64,000 bases of DNA from Chalara sp. BL73 (Eukaryota > Ascomycota > Leotiomycetes > Helotiales). Positions 8,842 through 20,723 of this stretch are shown piece by piece (the stretch's first letter is position 1; every line of letters starts with the position of its first letter). The DNA lies in the NCBI GenBank assembly GCA_918026815.1, contig CAKJVC010000049.1, positions 310,001-374,000 on the forward strand. The letters are read 5' to 3'. The notes under the pieces were generated by a model. It was not told the DNA's origin. It ran no database searches and saw nothing but the letters and a program-made list of their open reading frames with translations. A program made the translations under genes and the position numbers.

Positions 8842-11160
8842 TATGCTAATAAATTCTTTTTTGCTAGTTTACTACGATTTAAACAATTAGTATATACTAA
8901 AAACGAACGTTTTGAATATTGTAGTAACAACTGTGTTTTTTTAAAAAAGTTTCGACAGTAAATAGCATTTTGTAAAATATTTTTTTAAAACTATAGTTTT
9001 CGCGGAAACTAATTACTTAATTTACAACAAAAAAAATGCTAGCTATTGTTAAAACGTTGCAATACTAGTGTACTAAGTTCGAAAGCACTAAAAACTACAT
9101 CGAAGTAATTACAAACTATAAAGCTTTAAAATATTTTATGTTTAACAAGCTGTTATTAGCTAAACAAGCTTGTTAAACTAAAAAAAAAATTCGGTATTAC
9201 TTTAAAATATTTTACAAGTTCGACAAACACAACAAAGTCGATTTGTTAACACAACAAAACTAAACAAAAAGTTTAAACTAAACAAAATAAAAAAATCGAA
9301 ATCAAGCTTTTTTATTTTTAATACAGCTTAATTTTCGGATTTTTTAAAAGCTCGATATAAGCTTAGCGTTAAACACTGCAAAGCTTAAAGTAAACCGAGT
9401 AGTTTTGTTGTTGTTGCTAATTAAAAAACAGCTTGACTTAATCGACGAAATTTTACAAATTAACCGAACTGCTTAAAACTTAAACTTTACAAAAAAGCTA
9501 AGTCAAAAAAGCAAAAAAAGCTACAGTTTAAAAAACGAATTGCTAAAAAAAAAAAAGCTGTTTTGTAGTAGCCGGATTAGTTTGTACAGTTTTAATTACA
9601 GTATTACATTGTAGTTTATAAACAGTTTACTTAAACTAAAACAAAACTAAAAAACTAATTAAAAAACAGTACTACTAATTTAGTATAAACAACAATATTA
9701 AACGTTTCGTTAAAAATTGCTACGTTTACTGTAAGTTTAAAGTTTTTTAAAACAAAACTTTAAAACTGTTACATTTACTGCTAATACTAAACTGCTTTTA
9801 GCAATATATATTAATTAATTTTAAAAACATGCTTTTCGACAAAAAAAGCATAAATATAATATACGTGTTTATAAACAAGTTTAGCAAACAGCTTATTTCG
9901 ATTTTTTGTAACAAAACAGTCGACGATAAAACTATAATTTAGCTGTATTTAATACATGTTTATAAGTACTATAATTTTGTTACAACTATTGTGTCGAATT
10001 AAAAACTTTAGTTTATTTCTGCGTTTTAAAATAAATTTTGCCGATTTTTAAACACAAAACTTAAATTTTCGACAATATATTATTTTTAAACAAACAGTTA
10101 AACTAAAAACGCAAATTAATAAATCGATTAACGCTTTCGTTTTTTTGTTAATACTTTTTAAAATAACTAGTTTACTTTAATTTATGTAATAAACTACGCA
10201 GCAGCTAATTTGTTATATTACTTTACAAAGTTGTTTTTTTTATAGTTAAGCTAAATTATTAGTTTTGAATAAACATAAACTAAATTCGGTTTAAAAACTT
10301 TGTTTTAGTTTTACAGTATATTAAAAAAGCTCGGAAAAATGCTTAAGTTTATATTAAAAAATTTTACAAAACTTAAAAATAAGCTAAAACTAAAATAGCT
10401 AAAACTTAAAAGCAACAAGCAATACAAACTAACAAGTACCGACAGCCGGTTAATTTTAAAGTTAAAAATAAAATATAAGTTTCAACAAAAAACTAAATTA
10501 ACGAACAGTTAAACCGAAAACTAAATTACTAAAATAAAAGCTTATATAAAATCATTAAGTAAATAAATTATTTATATCGCTTAAAGCTTTTAAAAAGCAA
10601 TTAGTTTTATAACGTTTTTGTATCGGAACTTTTGCAGAAAAACTTTAGTAACTTGCTATTAAATGTCACGATCACGATCCTATGGCCTGTAAGGGCGCTG
10701 AATAGGTGCTTCAATTACGAGAATACTAAACTAAGGAGGAAAAGTGTAGCTGTGGATGTGGCATCCCTTATAAGTAAAACCCATGATCACGTGACCCACA
10801 TTGGCGAACTGGTAAGCGAACCAATGAGCATCATTGAGGAGCGTGACATTAAACCAGCATTAAAAACTTTTAGTACTTGTAATTTACAACTAACAACCGA
10901 AATAAAAAATCGAGCAAGTTTTGCAAAACCGAAAATACTGCCGAAAGTTTTAGTACTAAATTAAATAAGTAAGTATAAATTACCACTTTGTATTTTATAA
11001 TGCTGAAAAATTCAAAAAAGCGCTATACAAACTGAAACTTTTTTATGACGAGTACTTTAAAGCAAAAAGTCCTCCGGCAAACTTACAATACTAGCTTAAT
11101 TGCTATTTGCAAAGCAAAAAACTAGCTGATCGCTTAAATAACAATAAGTAAAGCATATTA
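8842..11160 (+). pseudogene. Degenerate gypsy pol, RNase H to integrase and chromodomain (outer element)
   Basis: Continuation of the plus-strand pol broken at 2037. The middle is too decayed to read, but the 3' end is clear. At about 10450-10560 a frame with internal stops reads FKVKNKI, VSTKN and LNRKLN, equivalent to the FKVGDKVWLSTKNI and RKLD blocks of gypsy integrase. Next come YNVFVSELLQK (usual HNVFHPELL) near 10595-10640 and, past the solo LTR, text ending in EKFKKALYKLKLFYDEY and PPANLQY at about 11015-11090. The last part matches the region after a chromodomain, so the element was probably a chromovirus. The stop codons replace Trp, Gln or Arg codons as expected of RIP. Confidence 0.8.
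10664..10848. mobile_element. Solo LTR, 185 bp
   Basis: The segment begins TGTCACG and ends CGTGACA, an inverted terminal pair of the kind that bounds fungal gypsy LTRs. It is flanked on both sides by the identical pentamer TTAAA (10659-10663 and 10849-10853). When the LTR and one TTAAA are removed, the surrounding integrase-to-chromodomain frame rejoins. It is much less AT-rich than its surroundings and contains GATCACGTGACC near 10786-10797. No partner LTR or internal region is present, so it probably results from LTR-LTR recombination. It belongs to a different family from the 203-bp LTRs. Confidence 0.88.
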
Positions 11161-11651
11161 CGAAAGCCGAAAAAGTGAATTTTTTTCGATTTTGATTTTT
11201 GATTTTTGATTTTTACATTCTATTTTTGATCCGCCGTAGTTTAAAAGCAAGCTACACTAAAAAAAAAGTAATATTACGGCTTTGGCCCTATTTCGAGCTT
11301 AGCGCTAAATACTGCAGAGCTCGGCATTTCAGAGCTTAGCAACTAACGCTACAAAGCTCGCTTACACTGGCCTCTGGCCAGCATTCTGTATATAAAGCAC
11401 TGTTTTCTTTCTTTTTTTCTGCCTGTAGTTTGTTCTCTTAATTATAACAATTGATAGTTGTTCACACTTTTGAGTCCTTCCACCTGGATCTACGGATCGA
11501 GATCCCTGTTCAGCTTGAGTTGTTACAACAACTATCGGCATTGAAAAGACGCTAGCGTTCCTCAAAGCGACTAGCGTCTGTACTAGACGGAATCACCTGA
11601 ATAGGCTAGAGCGGGAGCGAGAGCTAGAAGAGCTAGAAGAGCTAAGGGAGC
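11161..11651. other. 3' flank of the outer gypsy element; TATA-like site and purine repeat
   Basis: AT-rich until about 11280 with several GATTTTT units near 11190-11220, then of ordinary composition. TGTATATAAAGC at about 11387 is a TATA-like box followed by a pyrimidine tract, as in LTR promoters. From about 11609 to 11660 there is a purine-rich run of repeated GAGCTAGAA units. No coding frame is supported. This may be the body of the right-hand LTR of the outer element or part of another repeat. Confidence 0.5.
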
Positions 11652-11862
11652 TAGAAGGAGAAGATTAGACGTTCGTTATGATTTTTGCGATTTTCATTTG
11701 TTTTGCTACAACTAGGGCTAGACCCTCAACACTCACTGGAATAAATTGACTACCACCATTACTTGTAAACAAACTAGATAGGAACGCTAGCGCCTAGGCG
11801 CTAGCCGTGCTACATAGTCCTCGACTGATACAGCACGTTAAAAGGAGTAATAATGATAATAA
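11652..11862. repeat. Right copy of the direct repeat bracketing the AT-rich block
   Basis: Aligns over its length with 1-211, including the 20-bp palindrome at 11786-11805 and the TAA-rich end. This copy is less C-to-T mutated than the left one. It marks the edge between AT-rich transposon DNA and ordinary DNA. Confidence 0.75.
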
Positions 11863-13435
11863 CTATCACCACAACTGAGTCAATTCATCCTTCCTGAACC
11901 ACTGCAATGGGCAGACCTTGCGTCCAGCACAAGCTTCCCTTCTCCAAGTTGACTATGGTCAACTTGGTATACTCCTTTCAATAGGTTAAGCTATGGTCTC
12001 ATAGCAAGGGATGCTTCGTGTCTTGCGAACTACGTACTGTTCATGCGTGTACATATTCCTGTCCTAGCCGTTCTACTATCTGGTCCTATGTGCTCTTTGG
12101 CAGATTAAAATCTCCAACAAGTACTAAACGAGACTAATCCTCACACCGGTTTCGTTGGGCTAGTGTGTTCAAAATAGAGAAAAAGTCACGTGGCCTTCAG
12201 AGAGTATAGGGCAGACGAGTATCAATTGCTGAAGGTTATAGAACTCAAACTACAGGAGAGAATCCTTCTACTTATAGGCGTGATACCCACATGTCAACAC
12301 ACTGATGCCTACCGGTGCCTACAAGTGCCTACAGGTGCCTACAATAGACTTTAGGCATGGTCCTTAGACCTAACCTGTTCAACATAGTGACTGTCTGGGT
12401 TTCTCCTGGATTCAATTTGACGATATCTACCACAGGTGGGAAAGGGCTACTTCAACGAAATAATAATTGGCCATCGGTACTATCATCAGTTTGTTGAATG
12501 CTCGCTGCCCTATTGAGGCGAATGACAATCTATGGCGATGCCCAAGACCACCCTACTGATTACGATTCTATCTCATACTGTTACTTGCAAAATCATTACC
12601 AATACTGGCTGGCTGTAGTATATGTGCATGCACCGATGCTACTGCGTGATTATTCTTCAACTTGAGCTCTGAAGTCTCAGGACTACTCATCGATCCACCA
12701 TTGATTTTAACATTGTTCCAAAGATTACATCCGCACCGATCGTTTTATACTTCACGATGTTGCGCTCAGCAATATTCAGACCGACGGTGCAGATGATTGA
12801 GGGTCGCCAGTCAAGGCTCCGAGAACGTACTTTTGACCGGTCCGATCGCACGAGAAAAAAGTCCTACTAGTACACTCAACTCTCAAGTGGTACAGAGGAA
12901 TCTGGCACATCTTCCAGGTAACTGGGACTATACACAGAAAACTTGTGGGCGAAACTTGAGGATATGACCCTTCAACCCTCGGCTACTTACGGAGCTATAA
13001 CGGTACTTGCCTCCGTAGTTGTACGAACCCTTTCAATCGGGTAAAGGGCTTACCGTTATGTTTCAATGCGTGGATACATTGATATTTGGAACCGGTTAGT
13101 TTGGAGCGACAGCAAATATGCATATGCAGACGAGTCCAGGCTGCCGTTAAGTGTAATGCTTCCCGCAATACATCCAGAGCTATAAAATAGGTGTGGAAGT
13201 AAAGTTTTAGAAGCAAAACTTTTTACAGTTGAGCCACTACTCTTAACAGCATGCCTCTAGCTCTATATCACAGATATCACAATCTCTCCATCGATGAGTG
13301 AGTCCAGGGGAGTACTCAAAAGCATGTCTTCTATTGTCGAAGACCCTTCGACTATTTAGGCAACGCCTTAAATGCTAAACCTCGCTATGAACTTTAGCTT
13401 CCTAATAATACAATGCAGTGCATTTTGTTCAACGT
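11863..13435. other. Intergenic, no supported gene
   Basis: Base composition is normal again. No open frame with recognisable protein features was found on either strand. It holds only the short tandem repeat at 12306-12345 and the 3' side of the UBX gene. Confidence 0.6.
12306..12345. repeat. 10-bp tandem repeat, four units
   Basis: Four consecutive units close to TGCCTACARG. Minisatellite-like and of no visible function. Confidence 0.8.
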
Positions 13436-14783
13436 CTAAGACCACTTTTGAACCGCTGTTCCACCACGTTTGAACTCAGTTATTTCGCCTATGACCAAGC
13501 TCTTATCTGTATGATCTTTGTTTGGAAAGGTAGTAGCCAAGACCCATGGTCTACCGGACCCTCCGGGCATGGCTCGAGCAATGAAGTCATAAATATCACC
13601 AATTGTTTGAGTAGTATTAAATCGTGCAGGTAATCGAGTACCATTGGCTAGCTGGATCCTCAAAGTAACAGTCGGAATTGAGTCATCAATGTTATTCTCG
13701 GGAGCAGCAGATACAGAAGACGATTGAGACTGCTGGGATGTAGTAGACCGAGTATGGGTTGAGGTGGAGGTAGGGCTGATTGGTGCAGTAGGTTCAGTCC
13801 CTAGTCTTTGGCCACTGCCCGAGAAAGGCTTATATACCTTGGGTGGTGGCTTATAGTTCTCTTCATGCTTCACAAGCTGGACATCAACTGCTTGCTCTGG
13901 TTGGACACCCATAATATGAATAGGGGCACGGCCTGATCGGATGAAGGCAAGATCTTGTGCATTTCGTGGATCATCGAATCGACGAAGTTCGCCATCATCG
14001 ACGCTGAAACCATCCTGCCACAGATGTAAAGTACGCTGTACAGGAGCAGAACTTGCAGGAGTAGATGCTGCCGCAGAGTCCCAGGCACCGGGTACTTCTT
14101 GAGATGGAGAATTATCGCCACCTACGGTATGGCCAGTGCCACGGAAATGAGTTGGTGGACGTGGAGTAGCATTACGAGCGGAAGATGGCCCTCCTTCTTG
14201 CGGAGCATTACTATAACACCGTTAGCAATTGCCCTGAATAAGAATACAATATCTGGACCTACGCTGTAGCCTTTTTGATGATGTCGTTAACAATCTTTCT
14301 AGGATCGTCATTGTTGCTAGGATCTTGAACTGCCAAACCAGATTTTTCTCCTCCAGTATGATATTCTTGAGGATCGTAGTCATCGTCGTCATCATCGTCA
14401 TCATCATGAGCATGACCGTGGTTGGCAGGGGCTTTCGCAATTGAACCAAGAGTTGCAATACCACCCGTTCTTCGTGGAGGGGCAGTTGTGCGAGAGGAAG
14501 AGGGAACAGCGGGGATGGCTTCCGGTGCAGGTCTGCCGTCCAACGTTCGTGGACCCGTATAGGGTTGCTCTACGGAATCTGGAGCTGACGAAGAGTTCTC
14601 GTTCCCCTCCTCAAGGTCTTGCTCTGGGCCAGCTTCTTGAACGGCGAAGTAGAGCCCAACTGCAGCATCCATGTTCCACTGGTTTGCCGTAAGATATTGT
14701 CTGGCCTCATCTGAAGAAGCTGAAGTAAGCTTGCAGAACTCGGCGATGATCTCGTCCCGCTGTGTTGTGTCGGAGTCCGCCAT
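13436..14783 (-). CDS. SHP1: UBA-SEP-UBX adaptor of Cdc48 (p47/Shp1 family)
   Basis: Exons 14783-14263 and 14210-13436 with a 52-nt GT-AG intron give 431 aa. Residues about 9-50 form a UBA-like ubiquitin-binding domain (EIIAEFCKLTSAS, WNMDAAVGLYF). A run of nine Asp lies around residue 130. The SEP domain follows in exon 2 (LHLWQDGFSVDDGELRRFDD, FIRSGRAPIHI). The C-terminal UBX domain has TVTLRIQLANGTRLPARFN and ends in GGTAVQKWS. This domain order is that of p47/Shp1, cofactors that recruit the Cdc48/p97 ATPase to ubiquitylated cargo, membrane fusion and protein phosphatase 1 regulation. The start is the ATG at 14783 (MADSDTTQRD) because the frame above it has no ATG. The gene diverges from MIM1 380 bp away. 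Confidence 0.93.
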
Positions 14784-15163
14784 AGTGCTTGTTGTAGTGT
14801 TAGTGTTGGGAAGAGCTTGATGATATGTGGGTGATGGAGAGAGAAGTATATAAGTAACCACCACTTATTGAAGCTCGAGAAACTGTATGATAAGGCTGCC
14901 GCCCTCCAATCGTCATCCCACCGGAATAATTGTCGGCCCGAGGGAGCTGGCCCTGCCCTAGCTTGCCCTAGCCTCATATCCCTGTCTCGTTTCCAGTCAG
15001 TAAAGGCAAAATATAGCCTCGGGAGGGATGTACACAGTGAATGGAAGACCATAGCTAACCATACATACGCTCTAACTTCGTACTGAATTCACTATCGAAT
15101 TTTTATACTCTCACGCGACCTTACCCGCCATTGACTCAAACCAGAGAGCAGATTCAAACCACA
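14784..15163. promoter_or_regulatory. Divergent promoter region between SHP1 and MIM1
   Basis: 380 bp separate the two start codons. A TATATAAGTA sequence near 14848-14857 could be a TATA element for the minus-strand gene or part of its leader. Promoter function is inferred from the head-to-head arrangement only. Confidence 0.5.
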
Positions 15164-15693
15164 ATGTCCTCCAGCGACCCTCCCCATCCGTTGACGGACT
15201 CCTCGATGACGATACCCTCCGACTCTGAACAGTATTCGGGTAACGATGATATTTCTCCGTCTCCTCCATCTTCCTCGAGCTCACCCATGATTCTTTACTC
15301 TCCGCCAACAATTTGGGGATTGTTACGTGGGGCAGCTATCAATCTGTTTCTGCCCTTTGTCAACGGGTTGATGCTGGGATTTGGAGAGCTGTTTGCTCAC
15401 GAGGCAGCATTTAGATTGGGTTGGGGTGGAACGAAGGTGCGTTAACTCCAATTTATATCTAATGATTGTCATAATTTCTATATGAACCATACAATATTGG
15501 CAGGTGGACAAGGACGATCAAGCTTGCGAGATCTACGAAGCTCTGTTAATGATTGGTACTAACTGTTTACTGCCAGGTATTCCCTAGCTCGAGATCAAAG
15601 CATTCAGTTGGACCAGGTATCGAGGTACGAGATGATCCGCTGGAAAGGAGGCGGAGAGAAGGGCAGTTAGACGACTTGACAAGTTTGGAGTGA
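15164..15693 (+). CDS. MIM1: Mim1, mitochondrial outer-membrane insertase subunit
   Basis: Exons 15164-15436 and 15577-15693 encode 129 aa; the 140-nt intron begins GTGCGT, has a TACTAAC branch site and ends CCAG. A Ser/Pro-rich cytosolic N-terminus of about 45 residues precedes WGLLRGAAINLFLPFVNG and LMLGFGELFAHEAAFRLGWG (residues 51-88). That block is the conserved single membrane helix with Gly-xxx-Gly-type packing motifs of Mim1. The C-terminus (GPGIEVRDDPLERRR) is the conserved tail. Mim1 forms the MIM complex that inserts alpha-helical outer-membrane proteins and helps assemble the TOM complex. An acceptor at 15503 would also stay open but would lose the conserved tail, so the later acceptor was chosen. 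OXA1 follows on the same strand. Confidence 0.93.
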
Positions 15694-16157
15694 TTTGGCA
15701 GAGCCATGCAGAGGAAAATGCAGACAGAGGAGCCCAAAATTTGTACAATATTGCATGGTCAATTATTCATGAGGCATAGAGGGACACCATCTTGCATAAG
15801 GTCGTCATATAGACACAATACGATGTACCTTAAAAAACTTCAAACATGTCCTTTGGTTACGCCGTATCAAGAATATCTTGATTGGTATGGGGATACTGAT
15901 CGAATCCCTTTATTCCTATCGACTACGGGAGCTGTGCGCATATTCTTAGGACTTTGCATTGTATGTCAAGTGATCGAAAGTAGCACGATTTTTCGTGCCT
16001 TAAATCATCGGATATTTCGCTCTGTCTTCATGCTTGGCAGTGTGTTCTAATGTTTCCCGTCACTGACCCACATGGCTGGACAAGGATACTTGCAGGGATT
16101 GAACAACATCCAAAATTCTTCAGTTCAGCTACATTGTGCGCTCCTTCAACCTCAAAG
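15694..16157 (+). other. Spacer between MIM1 and OXA1
   Basis: Contains the MIM1 3' region and the OXA1 promoter/leader. A 114-codon frame at 15706-16050 shows no domain and is not called. Confidence 0.6.
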
Positions 16158-17719
16158 ATGATTCCCAGTAGAGGGCTACGTTGGATGAGCCAACCCAAAA
16201 CCTTAAGTCGACAGCGACTCGAAGCATCTTCAGCAAGACAAGTAATGGCTCGAAAAGTAACGACTACCGCGACTTACTAACTCATTGACTAGTTTTCTTC
16301 CTCCGTCCACAATACACCCAGTCGGAGAAGTCCTCATTCTGTACAAATCCAATCCTCCCTAAGTTCCCGAACGCCTAGAACAGGAATTCCAGTACGAAGT
16401 AGCAGTGGGATACGCTTTGCTTCGACCACTCCTCTCACCACTCCTCTCACCACTATTGCGCCAGCAACTACCACAGTTTCTTCTGTGCCAGTAACCTCAA
16501 CAGGCGCGCAAGATGCTGCCTCTCCATCGCTCAATAGTCTAGCAGATACTTCCCTCACTTCTATAGTGACCGATTTCCATCAGATCACCGAAAAGATAGG
16601 GTTTTTGAAAGAGCTTGGGTTAGACTATGGCAATGGTCCTACAGCTGTGATGGAATGGGTGCTTGAACACATACACGTCTATGCCGGTACGCCATGGTGG
16701 ATTTCGATTGGCTTGACTGCACTAGCTGTGCGGGTCGCACTATTCAAACCATATATGGATGCTTCTGATGTCTCTGCACGGATGAGCTCTGTCAAGGATA
16801 TTACAGCACCTATACAGAAACAAATGACTGTGAGAGGAAATCCAGATGCAGCATTGAAAGCACGGCTTGAGCTGCAAATGATTTACAAGAGGGCTGGTAT
16901 CCGCCCTTGGAAGGTTTTCGTCCCGATGTTACAGGTATTCACAGGCTATGGGATGTGGAATCTGCTAAGAGGAATGTCCTCTTTGCCAGTACCTGGGTTA
17001 GAAGATGGAGGGGCCTTATGGTTCTATAATCTGACAATCCCTGACCCACTATTTTTGCTTCCAGCAGCCACATCCGGTCTCTTGTATTATACGTTGAAGG
17101 TATTTTTTTATTGGGACTTCCATTATACGAGCTAACAACTGCACAGAAAGGTGGCGAGACTGGGTCTACGACAATGAGCCCACAGGCCACGAGGATCATG
17201 TCTGTGGCTTTTCCTGCCGTATCCTTCCTCTTCACCTTCTGGCTTCCAGCATCCGTGCAACTATCCTTCGCAGCTACTTCTGGTTTATCATGGATCCAAA
17301 TGCGGCTTTTTCAGAGTGCCAGAGTTCGTGATTCCTTTGGCATGTATCCATTACCTCAAAGGAAGCAAGTACCAGCATCTGCATCGCCATATAAGGGAAC
17401 GATGCGAGCACCCCTAACGCAGGCCGAGCTTGACAGGAAATACGAGGCTGCAACCACACAGGGCGCTGGTTTCAAAGCCATGGTTGGCAGGAAAATGGAT
17501 GAGATGACTCACACCGTTAAATCCGTGACGAGCCAAGGGAAGGATTATCTGGGACAGGGAAAGGAGAAGATCGCGGAGCGATTGCAGAAGGAGGAGCTCA
17601 AGGATGCACAGAAATACGAAGAGAGGAGGAAGCGGGAACTTGCGGAAGAGACAGAGGCGAAGAAGAAGATTGCTTCACGACGAGCGCGGCGAGTTGAGAG
17701 CAAGATGACAAGGAGGTAG
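16158..17719 (+). CDS. OXA1: Oxa1, mitochondrial inner-membrane protein insertase
   Basis: Three exons (16158-16241, 16293-17099, 17147-17719) give 487 aa; both introns are about 50 nt with CTAAC branch sites. The N-terminus (MIPSRGLRWMSQ) is basic and fits a mitochondrial presequence. The YidC/Oxa1/Alb3 domain runs over about residues 110-330: WWISIGLTALAVRVALF, IYKRAGIRPWKVFVPMLQVF and SFLFTFWLPASVQLSFAATS are typical. The tail is highly charged (KEKIAERLQKEELKDAQKY) and fits the matrix coiled coil by which Oxa1 holds the mitoribosome. The protein inserts mitochondrially encoded and conservatively sorted proteins into the inner membrane. It lies directly downstream of MIM1 in the same direction. 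Confidence 0.95.
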
Positions 17720-18576
17720 GAGATGAAAGCCAGTCCGTGTATAATATCTGCGTGTAAGAAGATATCAGCGCCATGAAGGTGGTCTGCTGGGAAGTGTATG
17801 AATATAATTACCGAAAGAGACCACTCTACCCTCCATGGACACGACTCCACAGAGAGGTCTCTCCATTTAGGGCACTGTTGGTTTCTTCATAGCAGCACAT
17901 AGAAGGTAGGCAATAACGCAAGAGCACAATGATCTCCTTCCTGGTAATGCCCCATCGTCTACTCTTTAAAGGGCATTCTCACTATACAGGGTTCCCAAGT
18001 TGTAATGGGCATATGATATCTCGTTATATGGTGAAACCTTGTTTCCAGATCTTAGTCGCTGCCTCATGTTTATAAATGCTGTTTTCAGAACAAAGACCAT
18101 CGCTATGGCTAAACTAAGTAATAATCACGAGACCATTGCCCAATCAGTCCCAAGTAATACCTTCCTGGCCTTGCCATATAGCTATAGGCTATTTTCGGAC
18201 ATGACTAATTACACAGATATTTGAATATCCTAAATAATTCCCATCTTAGGCTACTGCCCTCGAATAGAGCGAACCAAACATAGGAACCAGCGTCCGATGC
18301 TCGACCTCTTCACTTCAGAGGAAGTTTTATAGACTTCGTTTCATATGATATAGTCTGCGATGGCCAGAAAACTCTAGTCCTATTTCAGTAATAAAATATA
18401 TTTCAAGCCCACAAACTCCAATCTTTCAAATCACATGCAAGACATATAATGTTCCGTTCCAAAAAGCGTATGCTAGCTTGGTTACTTAGAATCGTCGATC
18501 TTCTCTTTGTAGATGATGGCAGTAGTATGGGAATTCTTCTCTCTTTCTTTTAGGCATTTTTAGTCCAATACTAAAG

Positions 18577-18643
18577 GCGGCGAATCATAAGCCTCGATAC
18601 TCCTAAGAATTCTCGTCACAAATTCGAGAATGGCAAGGCTGCT
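18577..18643. repeat. Diverged direct repeat, unit A
   Basis: About 67 bp resembling 18760-18831. Both share AAGCCTC near the start and GAGAATGGCAAGGCTGCT at the end, with substitutions and small gaps between. Possibly a local duplication or remnants of one repeat family. Confidence 0.6.
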
Positions 18644-18759
18644 AAAGGCCTCACCTGGTGCAAGACACGAATAGTCTTAAAACATTCATCTGGCTAATCA
18701 TACTCCACAGTCCACTTGACCAGGATCTCATTGCGAGTTTGAGGGTGGTGAGGGCTGTC

Positions 18760-18831
18760 GTCGGCAGCTAATCACAAGCCTCAATACCTCTCAGCAATAT
18801 TTGTTGCGAACCCGAGAATGGCAAGGCTGCT
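18760..18831. repeat. Diverged direct repeat, unit B
   Basis: Second copy of the unit at 18577-18643, starting 183 bp further on. Confidence 0.6.
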
Positions 18832-20703
18832 CCAGCTCCAAAGCTAGATAACTTGTCTAAGATAAATCCTCACGATATATTCGACGCTCTCCAATTCATC
18901 ATAACACAGGAACTGGTTGCTATGGACCTAAGCAAACAGCGCCTCCCCACCTAGTTTAAGAGCATAACAAGCACTAGATGATCCAGTATTGGCTAAGGGC
19001 CAAAGCACACTACATCCTGGGACACTCAAGTTGCACTATCTTGATACATCAAATGACTTTTTATCTTACCACCCTCTCTCACAAAGCTGGAAATGAGTGC
19101 GGATCTAGCAAGAAGCTGAAGCAAACGTGGGCTTTTTGAGCTTCTCATAGTGCCATAACCAGCCACAAAACAGAACAAATAGAAAGTACTTCTGTTCCTT
19201 GGCTGTCTTCACTTTTAAATCCTCTTAGGCACTGGCAAATGGGCCCTAACAGTATCATGCAGGAATAATCGCTAGAGAGCGCGTAGAAAATGTTGAAGAA
19301 TGTTAGAGGTTGAGATAAATCTTGATTTCATTTAAATTCCAGCGAAATTAGCTCCACAAGCAATCTTCCTCTGTTCCGTTTCATCTTACAGAGAGGAATG
19401 AAGAGGCTCCAAATGACAACAAGCTTTTCCCGACCATTACAGTAAACAAAACACAAGCGTGGAACAAGATGGAGAATGTGCTAAAGGAAACCGCCACGCA
19501 ATAAGCTTATTGAGGATTAATATTAAAATTAGATGGTGGTTCATCACAATCACCCGCATGAACGGTGTGTGCCTTGGCTCTGACGCGTTTGCAGTTTGAA
19601 GGAAGCGACGAAGAAGGGAGTTGTGGCTTGACTTTCCACAACACTCTTGGAACTTACATACCGATGACACATGGCCAACCTTAAAACCAATTACCCAAGC
19701 CGCTAATATGAGCATCTCCAGCAGCGTCCGGGGTAGTACTTTCTCCAGGGTCGCCCTTTTTTTAATAGAGAGAGAGAGAGAGTGTGTGAGAGTTAGATGC
19801 TCTAACACGTGAGGCGACATTTGGTCTATATCTGGTGGGGAAAACCAGTGTCAATAGAAGTAGTATATGCAGAGGTACGATTTTGAAGTTGGAATCATTT
19901 CATATCCCATTGGTGAAGTCCATCACACTGGGGAGTTGGGACCTACAGTAGGGGAAGGTTCCGGGGAGGTTCCATACATCTGAAATGACAACAATCTGAT
20001 CTCATACCCAAGATTTCATCTGGGGGGACAGGGGAACGTATCTTATCGCCCACCATGGTCATTGGATGCTGGCTCCTTGGTGAAAAAATGGAACCCTGGT
20101 GTTTGAGATTAGCAACCTTCCCCTGGTTGGGCCTCCGAAAGCGTAGAACGAATGGCTGCGCACACGATGATTGGCCCAGGCGGTGTTTCATCATGACGTG
20201 ATGATCCCCCCTCGTCGGAAGTTGAGTGGTGGTTTTTTGGCGTGGCACAGGGAAGTGGCCACTGAAGAGACAGCCCTGAAGAATGTACTGTCCTCTCCTG
20301 TACTGTACTTAGATGACAGCCGAGCATCATCATCATACATGTAATTAAGGGTATCGTCATCCTCCCCTCACTACCATAACTAACTGGACCATGTTATTTT
20401 GGGCTCTCGGGTCCCTGAGCCCCAATCACAGCAGATGTATCCTTTTCGACAAGATGGAGGGATGAATTGAAGCGCTTACAGTAAATTGAAGTGCTTACTT
20501 TTGTTGGTGAGCCTAAATTTGGTTTGATGGAAAAGGGTCGACGGTTCCTTTCGCCTGCTTAGGAAAGAAAGAAGCCATCGTGAAGGGATGAAGACGACAA
20601 CGATACACTTACAGCTGCACATGCTTGCCGACACTGCCTTTTTCAAATGACACTCCGTATGGTATCAGAATATACAGGTGTCTCCTGGTTCAAAAGGTAC
20701 GGG

Positions 20704-20723
20704 ACAGCACAGCACAGCACAGC
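20704..20723. repeat. ACAGC pentamer tandem repeat, four units
   Basis: Four perfect ACAGC units; simple sequence in non-coding DNA. Confidence 0.85.

Noticed and set aside
1..11862. Nuclear copy of mitochondrial DNA as the origin of the AT-rich block
   Set aside because: The recognisable protein traces are gypsy RT and integrase with LTRs and target duplications; no mitochondrial genes or rRNA are seen.
15504..15576. Earlier acceptor for MIM1 exon 2 at 15503
   Set aside because: It keeps an open frame for a while but loses the conserved GPGIEVRDDPLERRR tail; the acceptor at 15576 has a TACTAAC branch site and restores the family C-terminus.
15706..16050. 114-codon frame between MIM1 and OXA1
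   Set aside because: No domain and unusual composition; it lies where the OXA1 promoter and leader are expected.
19437..19820. 127-codon minus-strand frame
   Set aside because: It includes the translated GA microsatellite and low-complexity Leu/Ile runs; no start context or domain.
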